This document shows, in pieces, positions 58,774-64,000 of a DNA stretch of 64,000 bases. The translations under genes and the position numbers were made by a program. Below the pieces are notes generated by a model. It had not been told where the DNA came from. It did no database searches and was given only the letters and a program-made list of their open reading frames with translations. The stretch comes from Porphyrobacter sp. IPPAS B-1204 (lineage in GTDB: Bacteria; Pseudomonadota; Alphaproteobacteria; Sphingomonadales; Sphingomonadaceae), in contig RHGM01000003.1 in the NCBI GenBank assembly GCA_003724185.1, forward strand, positions 372,001 through 436,000, written 5' to 3'. The first letter of the stretch is position 1. Each line of letters begins with the position of its first letter.

Positions 58774-60159
58774 ATGAGCGAACCCAAAGCACTGATCCGG
58801 CCCGATCGCGGCGAAGATGCGATTGCCATTCACCTCGTCAACAAGGACGGCTTCGAAGCCTTCGCCAAGGGTCTGACTGCAGCCCAGCGGGCCAGTCTTG
58901 CCGCGCAAAAATTCGAAGGCGGCGGGTATCAATTCGCGATCATCCCGGACGGGGATTCATGGTTCGTCGTCAGTGGGGTGGCCAACCCGGAAAGCCTGTC
59001 GAGCTGGTGCCTTTCCAAGCTTGCCGAGGAACTGCCCGAGGGCACTTACAAGGTGGCCAACGCGGAACCCGGCCCGGCGATGTTCGGATGGGTCACCGGC
59101 CAATACCGCTTCACCCGCTACAAAAGCGAAGACAAAGCGCAGGGCCCGCGTGTGTTGCTGACCACGCAGGTCGGACAAATAGACGGCTATCTTGCTGAAG
59201 CAGAAGCGGAATGCCTGATCCGCGATCTGGTCAACGCGCCGCCTGAGGACATGGGGCCAGCCGCGCTGGAGGCCGAGTGCGAACGCCTTGCCAAAGCGCA
59301 CAAGGCGGAATTGACCGTGGTTCGCGGCGATGCGCTGGAACAGGGCTATCCGATGATCCATGCCGTCGGCCGGGCGGCGGCGCGGCACCATGCACCGCGG
59401 CTGATGCACCTTGTCTGGGGCGATGCAGCGCACCCCGTGCTGGCGGTGGTCGGCAAGGGTGTGTGCTTCGACAGCGGCGGCCTCAACATCAAGCCGGGTG
59501 CGGGCATGCGGCTTATGAAAAAGGACATGGGCGGCGCGGCGCACGCGCTGGCTTTGGCGGGTCTGATCATGGGCGCACGCCTGAAAGTGCGGCTGCATCT
59601 GCTGGTTCCGGCCGTGGAAAATGCGATCTCCGGCGGGGCGTTCCGGCCCGGCGATGTGCTCAAAAGCCGCAAAGGCCTGACCGTCGAGATCGACAATACG
59701 GATGCCGAAGGGCGGTTGATCCTCGGCGATGCGCTGACCCGCGCTTCTGAGGAGAACCCCGATCTGATCGTCGATTTCGCCACACTGACCGGCGCAGCGC
59801 GGGTGGCGCTTGGCCCTGATCTGCCCGCACTGATGGCCCGCAAGGACGAAACGGCGGACGCATTCCTCGCGGCGGGCAAGGCGAACGATGATGCCGGTTG
59901 GCGCCTGCCGCTTCATGAGGCTTACCGCGAATATCTCGCCTCTGACGTTGCCGACATGGCGAACTCGGCCAGCAATCCGTTCGCTGGTGCCAGCGTCGCC
60001 GGATTGTTCCTCGACCGCTTCGTGGGGGATGGGATCGACTGGGTGCATTACGACACCTTCGCCTGGAGCCCCGCCCCCAAACCGGGCCGTGCGCGCGGCG
60101 GGCGGGGCCTTGGCCTGCGCGCTTCATGGCATGCCATACGCGCCCGCTATGGTGCCTGA
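58774..60159 (+). CDS. Leucyl aminopeptidase (M17 family)
   Basis: Two-metal cytosolic aminopeptidase of 461 residues. The signature NTDAEGRLILGDAL is intact, as are the metal-binding KGVCFDSGGLNIK and the active-site lysine segment RLMKKDMGGAA. The N-terminal domain is shorter than in E. coli PepA. Faces the DUF3298 gene divergently with 65 bases between starts. Confidence 0.94.
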   Translation: MSEPKALIRPDRGEDAIAIHLVNKDGFEAFAKGLTAAQRASLAAQKFEGGGYQFAIIPDGDSWFVVSGVANPESLSSWCLSKLAEELPEGTYKVANAEPGPAMFGWVTGQYRFTRYKSEDKAQGPRVLLTTQVGQIDGYLAEAEAECLIRDLVNAPPEDMGPAALEAECERLAKAHKAELTVVRGDALEQGYPMIHAVGRAAARHHAPRLMHLVWGDAAHPVLAVVGKGVCFDSGGLNIKPGAGMRLMKKDMGGAAHALALAGLIMGARLKVRLHLLVPAVENAISGGAFRPGDVLKSRKGLTVEIDNTDAEGRLILGDALTRASEENPDLIVDFATLTGAARVALGPDLPALMARKDETADAFLAAGKANDDAGWRLPLHEAYREYLASDVADMANSASNPFAGASVAGLFLDRFVGDGIDWVHYDTFAWSPAPKPGRARGGRGLGLRASWHAIRARYGA

Positions 60160-60253
60160 GCTTGCTCCTGAGGCGACTTGTCGCTAACGGGCCTGCCACG
60201 CCGCGCTCTGGGGAGAGGTCGCGGCGCCAGCTGAAAAGGCCAACGGAACACCC

Positions 60254-60616
60254 ATGAGCGGCGCCGCGCGCGACACCACCGAATATGCAGTGCCTGAGGG
60301 CGTACTGGGTCTGAAAGGCCCGGTCGAAAAGCCCGCGCCCGGTGCGCTGCCGCTGCGGGGCGATCTTGCGCATATGGCGCTCGCCGGGACGCACCTTGCC
60401 GCCCATTATGTGATCCCTCACGTCCGGGCGGTCGGCGCGGGCGGCGCTGGGCTGCGGCTCAACCCGCGCGGCGACGCCGAGGTGTTTGTGCAGCTGGCCG
60501 CCGATAGCCGGTTCGAACTGCTTGATGTGGCGGGCGAATGGGTGTGGGGTTGCTCCGGCCCGCAAGGCCCCGCTGGCTGGTGCCGGGCGAGCGAACTCGC
60601 TCCCGCAGAGGGCTGA
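60254..60616 (+). CDS. SH3-like domain protein lacking a peptidase domain
   Basis: A 120-residue protein. The segment LPLRGDLAHMALAGTHLAAHY followed by the beta-strands LRLNPRGDAEV, RFELLDVAGEWVWG and AGWCRASELAP matches, as I recall, the N-terminal SH3 part of sphingomonad NlpC/P60 (C40) peptidases, whose genes follow the aminopeptidase gene. The C40 catalytic domain is absent: the ORF ends in a stop and argC starts three bases on. It may be a retained cell-wall-binding domain. Confidence 0.7.
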   Translation: MSGAARDTTEYAVPEGVLGLKGPVEKPAPGALPLRGDLAHMALAGTHLAAHYVIPHVRAVGAGGAGLRLNPRGDAEVFVQLAADSRFELLDVAGEWVWGCSGPQGPAGWCRASELAPAEG

Positions 60617-60619
60617 CGG

Positions 60620-61567
60620 GTGGCGATCCGGCTGTTCATCGACGGTGCGGCAGGCACCACCGGCCTTGAAATCCGCGAGCGTTTGCATGGGCGTGACGAG
60701 TTCGATCTGATCGTGCTGGACGACGCCCAGCGCAAGGACGAAACCGCTCGCCGCGATGCGCTCCACGCCGCCGACATCGCGATCCTGTGCCTGCCGGATG
60801 ATGCCGCGAAAGACGCAGTAAAGCTCGCCGAAGGCTCCGCCACCCGCATTATCGACGCCTCCTCCGCGCACCGCGTGGCCGAAGGCTGGACCTATGGTTT
60901 CCCCGAGCTGATCGGGCGCGAAGCCATCGCCAATGCCCAATTCGTGAGCAATCCGGGGTGCTACCCCACCGGCTTCCTTGCGCTAGTCGCACCGCTGGTG
61001 CGTGCCGGACTGCTGCCCGCCGACGGGCCCTACACCGTCAATGCGGTGAGCGGATATTCAGGCGGCGGCAACGCGCTGATTGCCCGGTTCGAGGCCGACA
61101 CAGACATTGCCTTTCGGGCTTACGGTCTGACTATGGGGCACAAGCATCTGGCAGAGATGCGGGAGTATGCAGGGCTCAGACACGCTCCGGTGTTTTCGCC
61201 CGCTGTCGTTCCTGCTTTCCGCGGAATGCTGGTGGACGTGCCACTGCCCCAGCCGCTCTTGCCGGCAGGGCGCAACGTGCTCACCGCCATTCAAAGCTGC
61301 TGGTATGAAACCTATCAGAACAGCTCGGTTGTGCTGATTGGCGACGCACCGGATTCGGGTGAGCTGCTGCTGCGCAGTGACGCTGCCCCGGAAGACGGCA
61401 TGACGATATTTGCGCTGGTCAATGAGGACGAAACGCAGGCCCGCCTGATCGCCCGGCTCGACAACCTCGGCAAGGGCGCATCGGGCGCGGCGATCCAGAA
61501 CCTCAACATCATGTGCGGCCTGCCCGAGACCACCGGCCTGCGCCTCTGGCCGAGTGCTGCTGCTTAA
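60620..61567 (+). CDS. argC: N-acetyl-gamma-glutamyl-phosphate reductase (type 2)
   Basis: Arginine biosynthesis dehydrogenase of 315 residues, the short AGPR class. The NADP loop DGAAGTTGLEI is at the N-terminus and the catalytic Cys114 lies in SNPGCYPTG; the C-terminal HKHLAEM and NLNIMCGLPE segments fit. Starts at GTG 60620 (ACGG before it), three bases after the SH3 gene, so the two are likely one transcript. Confidence 0.93.
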   Translation: MAIRLFIDGAAGTTGLEIRERLHGRDEFDLIVLDDAQRKDETARRDALHAADIAILCLPDDAAKDAVKLAEGSATRIIDASSAHRVAEGWTYGFPELIGREAIANAQFVSNPGCYPTGFLALVAPLVRAGLLPADGPYTVNAVSGYSGGGNALIARFEADTDIAFRAYGLTMGHKHLAEMREYAGLRHAPVFSPAVVPAFRGMLVDVPLPQPLLPAGRNVLTAIQSCWYETYQNSSVVLIGDAPDSGELLLRSDAAPEDGMTIFALVNEDETQARLIARLDNLGKGASGAAIQNLNIMCGLPETTGLRLWPSAAA

Positions 61568-61595
61568 AATTTAGGCAAGCCCCGATCATATGCTG

Positions 61596-61614
61596 TGCAC
61601 CATTGCGCAGTGCA
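61596..61614. promoter_or_regulatory. NtrC-like dyad upstream of glnB
   Basis: TGCAC (61596-61600) and GTGCA (61610-61614) form an inverted repeat with a 9-base spacer; the NtrC consensus uses the same arms with a 7-base spacer. It lies about 120 bases upstream of the predicted sigma-54 start, a usual enhancer distance. Confidence 0.45.
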
Positions 61615-61708
61615 CCATAATGTTGCTAACCGCACCGCATCGGCGAAAGACATCTCTACCCTTGAGTCTTCAAGCGGCAAGGATCGTTCACAGCCACCAC
61701 CTTAGAGC

Positions 61709-61725
61709 TTGGCACGGTTCTTGTT
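61709..61725 (+). promoter_or_regulatory. Sigma-54 promoter for glnB-glnA
   Basis: TTGGCACG (61709-61716), four bases, then TTGTT (61721-61725). This matches the -24/-12 consensus TTGGCACG-N4-TTGC(A/T) with a single change at the -12 element, and the spacing from GG to the -12 G is the required 12 bases. Predicted start near 61736, 31 bases before the glnB start. Confidence 0.75.
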
Positions 61726-61727
61726 AA

Positions 61728-62105
<378 letters not shown>

Positions 62106-62173
62106 TTTTCCACCCTCTCCTGCCCAGCCAGACCGGCGGGCCGGCCTGAATTTATCTCGGAGGCACTACACAA

Positions 62174-63583
62174 ATGTCGAAAGCAAAAGACGTCCTGAAG
62201 CTCATCAAGGACGAAGAAATCGAGTGGGTCGACCTGCGCTTTACCGATCCCAAGGGCAAGTGGCAGCACCTCACCATGGTCGCCAGCGTCATGGGCGAAG
62301 ACGAGCTTGAAGACGGGCTGATGTTCGACGGTTCGTCGATTGCCGGCTGGAAGGTCATCAACGAATCCGACATGATCCTGAAGCCGGACCTGACCGAAAC
62401 CTGGATCGATCCGTTCAGCGCCACCCCGATGCTGATCATCAACTGCGACATCGTCGAGCCTTCGACGGGCGATTGGTACAGCCGCGACCCGCGCACCACC
62501 GCCAAGCGCGCCGAAGTCTACCTCAAGTCGACCGGCATCGGTGACACTGTCTATGTCGGCCCCGAAGCCGAGTTCTTCATGTTCGACGACGTGCGCTTTG
62601 AAGACGGCTATGCCGGCTCGGGCTTCTCGATCGACGATATCGAACTGCCGACCAACACCGCCAAGGAATATGATCAGGGCAACATGGCCCACCGTCCGCG
62701 CGCCAAGGGTGGTTACTTTCCCGTCGCGCCGGTCGACAGCGCAGTGGACATCCGCGGCGAGATGGTCACCACCATGCTCGAAATGGGCCTGCCCTGCGAC
62801 AAGCACCACCACGAAGTCGCCGCTGCCCAGCACGAACTGGGTCTGACCTTCGGCACGCTGGTGCAGACCGCCGACCGCATGCAGATCTACAAGTATGTCG
62901 TGCATCAGGTCGCCCATGCTTACGGCAAGACCGCGACGTTCATGCCCAAGCCGATCAAGGCCGATAACGGGTCGGGGATGCACACCCACATCTCGATCTG
63001 GAAAGATGGCAAGCCGATGTTTGCCGGCAACGAATATGCCGGTCTTTCGGAAATGTGCCTGTACTTCATCGGCGGCGTGATCAAGCATGCCAAGGCGCTG
63101 AATGCCTTCACCAACCCGACCACCAACAGCTACAAGCGTCTGGTGCCGGGCTTCGAAGCGCCGGTGCTGCTGGCCTATTCGGCGCGCAACCGTTCGGCCT
63201 CGTGCCGCATCCCCTATGGCAGCGGTGAGAAGGCCAAGCGCGTGGAATTCCGTTTCCCCGATGCGATGGCCAACCCCTACCTGTGCTATTCGGCGCTGCT
63301 GATGGCGGGTCTCGACGGGATTGAGAACAAGATCCACCCGGGCGAGGCGATGGACAAGAACCTCTACGATCTGCCGCCGGCCGAACTCGCCGAAGTGCCG
63401 ACCGTGTGCGGTTCGCTCCGCGAGGCGCTGGACTCGCTGGCCGCTGATCACGAATTCCTGCTCAAGGGCGACGTGTTCACCAAGGACCAGATCGAGGCCT
63501 ATTGCGAACTGAAGTGGGAAGAGGTGATCCGCACCGAAACCACCCCGTGCCCGGTCGAATTCGATATGTATTACTCGATGTAA
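62174..63583 (+). CDS. glnA: Glutamine synthetase type I
   Basis: Dodecameric enzyme of 469 residues making glutamine from glutamate and ammonia. Seen: [11 protein letters not shown] near the N-terminus, ATP site [14 protein letters not shown], and the adenylylation Tyr398 in NLYDLPPAE, so activity can be switched by GlnE. GGAGG lies 14 bases before ATG 62174. Two strong hairpins follow the stop. Confidence 0.97.
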   Translation: MSKAKDVLKLIKDEEIEWVDLRFTDPKGKWQHLTMVASVMGEDELEDGLMFDGSSIAGWKVINESDMILKPDLTETWIDPFSATPMLIINCDIVEPSTGDWYSRDPRTTAKRAEVYLKSTGIGDTVYVGPEAEFFMFDDVRFEDGYAGSGFSIDDIELPTNTAKEYDQGNMAHRPRAKGGYFPVAPVDSAVDIRGEMVTTMLEMGLPCDKHHHEVAAAQHELGLTFGTLVQTADRMQIYKYVVHQVAHAYGKTATFMPKPIKADNGSGMHTHISIWKDGKPMFAGNEYAGLSEMCLYFIGGVIKHAKALNAFTNPTTNSYKRLVPGFEAPVLLAYSARNRSASCRIPYGSGEKAKRVEFRFPDAMANPYLCYSALLMAGLDGIENKIHPGEAMDKNLYDLPPAELAEVPTVCGSLREALDSLAADHEFLLKGDVFTKDQIEAYCELKWEEVIRTETTPCPVEFDMYYSM

Positions 63584-63592
63584 GAACCGTTT

Positions 63593-63662
63593 GGCCGCAA
63601 CGCCTTGGGGGCGTTGCGGCCGTTGCGGAAAAGAAAGGCCCGGGCGGTGTCCCGGGCCTTTT
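63593..63662 (+). terminator. Double hairpin terminator after glnA
   Basis: First stem GGCCGCAACGCC (63593-63604) / GGCGTTGCGGCC (63610-63621), a perfect 12 bp with a five-base loop. Second stem AAAGGCCCGGG (63634-63644) / CCCGGGCCTTTT (63651-63662), followed by a T run on the plus strand and preceded by A's, so it can act in both directions and also serve the convergent gene at 63674. Confidence 0.9.
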
Positions 63663-63673
63663 CGTTGGTGCGA

Positions 63674-64000
63674 TCAGGGCGGCGTTGTCATTCCCGATCC
63701 GATCCGCAGATAGCGCTGGATCACTTCGCGCTGGTGGCCCGGATCAGCGCCGGAACACGCGAACACCAGCTGGCCCACAGGCGAAGGCATGACTGTCCAT
63801 GTCACCCGCAACCCATTGGGACTGCGCGAATCCCAGCCGAGCAGCTTCAGGGGCGCAGCGCTGCGCTGGCCTGCGGCATCGAGCACCAGAGTTTTGCGGT
63901 CTTCGATGGTGAAGCCAGCCCCAACGACAAACTGATCGAACGGCGCATAAAGCGTGTCGATCTCCGCCTGGATCTGGCTCACCGAAAACTTGGCGAAGGA
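63674..64000 (-). CDS. Protein of unknown function, N-terminus off the window
   Basis: The C-terminal 109 or so residues of an ORF open to the right edge. The visible part is soluble, with a single Cys (FACSGADPG) and no motif I recognise. The apparent start at 63982 is a GTG inside a longer open frame, so the true start is beyond base 64000. It ends just inside the terminator shared with glnA. Confidence 0.6.
   Translation of the reverse strand, partial: SFAKFSVSQIQAEIDTLYAPFDQFVVGAGFTIEDRKTLVLDAAGQRSAAPLKLLGWDSRSPNGLRVTWTVMPSPVGQLVFACSGADPGHQREVIQRYLRIGSGMTTPP

Overview
The window is high-GC, densely coding chromosomal DNA from an alphaproteobacterium, most likely the Sphingomonadales (Erythrobacteraceae: Erythrobacter/Porphyrobacter-like). 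The support is a canonical alphaproteobacterial dcw cluster, the cobA-DUF2849-cysI-DUF934-cysH sulfate assimilation block, sphingomonad-type palindromic repeats, and a trifunctional propionyl-CoA synthase of the kind known from Erythrobacter sp. NAP1. I see no insertion sequence, prophage, CRISPR array or rRNA; this is core genome with interspersed repeats.

Layout. 1-5243 (-): the large propionyl-CoA synthase, its C-terminus cut by the window edge. 5555-7747 (+): a PAS-GGDEF-EAL-PilZ cyclic-di-GMP enzyme. 7820-8293 (-): queF. 8438-12727 (+): a membrane protein, a mercaptopyruvate-type sulfurtransferase, metC and an MscS channel. 12794-16759 (+): siroheme and sulfite/APS reduction operon. 16770-19875 (-): an SDR-like epimerase, proB and obgE. 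20064-22330 (-): a BtuB-like TonB receptor under a cobalamin riboswitch, followed by tRNA-Ala(CGC). 22754-26069 (-): a proline-rich lipoprotein, a Bax-inhibitor-1-like protein, proC and a YbjN protein. 26229-46906 (-): a TPR/SPOR protein and the full dcw cluster, read in transcription order mraZ-rsmH-ftsL-ftsI-murE-murF-mraY-murD-ftsW-murG-murC-murB-ddl-ftsQ-ftsA-ftsZ, mostly with 1-4 base start/stop overlaps. 47295-50305 (-): a GldG-like lipoprotein, a one-TM protein, cysK, a DUF1905 protein and a [2Fe-2S] ferredoxin. 50412-54080 (+): a DNA glycosylase, an S9 peptidase and an SDR. 54183-58708: pterin dehydratase (-), ccmAB with two small genes (+), then map and a DUF3298-like lipoprotein (-). 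58774-63583 (+): leucyl aminopeptidase, an SH3-only protein, argC, glnB and glnA, closed by a strong double-hairpin terminator.

Functionally the window joins peptidoglycan synthesis and division (dcw), sulfur-to-cysteine/methionine metabolism (cobA/cysI/cysH, cysK, metC, sulfurtransferase), proline synthesis (proB, proC), and nitrogen regulation (glnBA with a good sigma-54 promoter and an NtrC-like dyad).

Most unusual points: two genes, mraZ and the TPR/SPOR gene next to ftsZ, carry apparent frameshifts in GC-rich tracts; a structured repeat occurs as two inverted copies around the btuB-like gene, with an internal stem that changes sequence but keeps pairing; a palindromic repeat supplies the last codons of cobA; and 10-bp-phased xGGGA repeats lie in the promoter region of mraZ. 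No wholly new system is evident.
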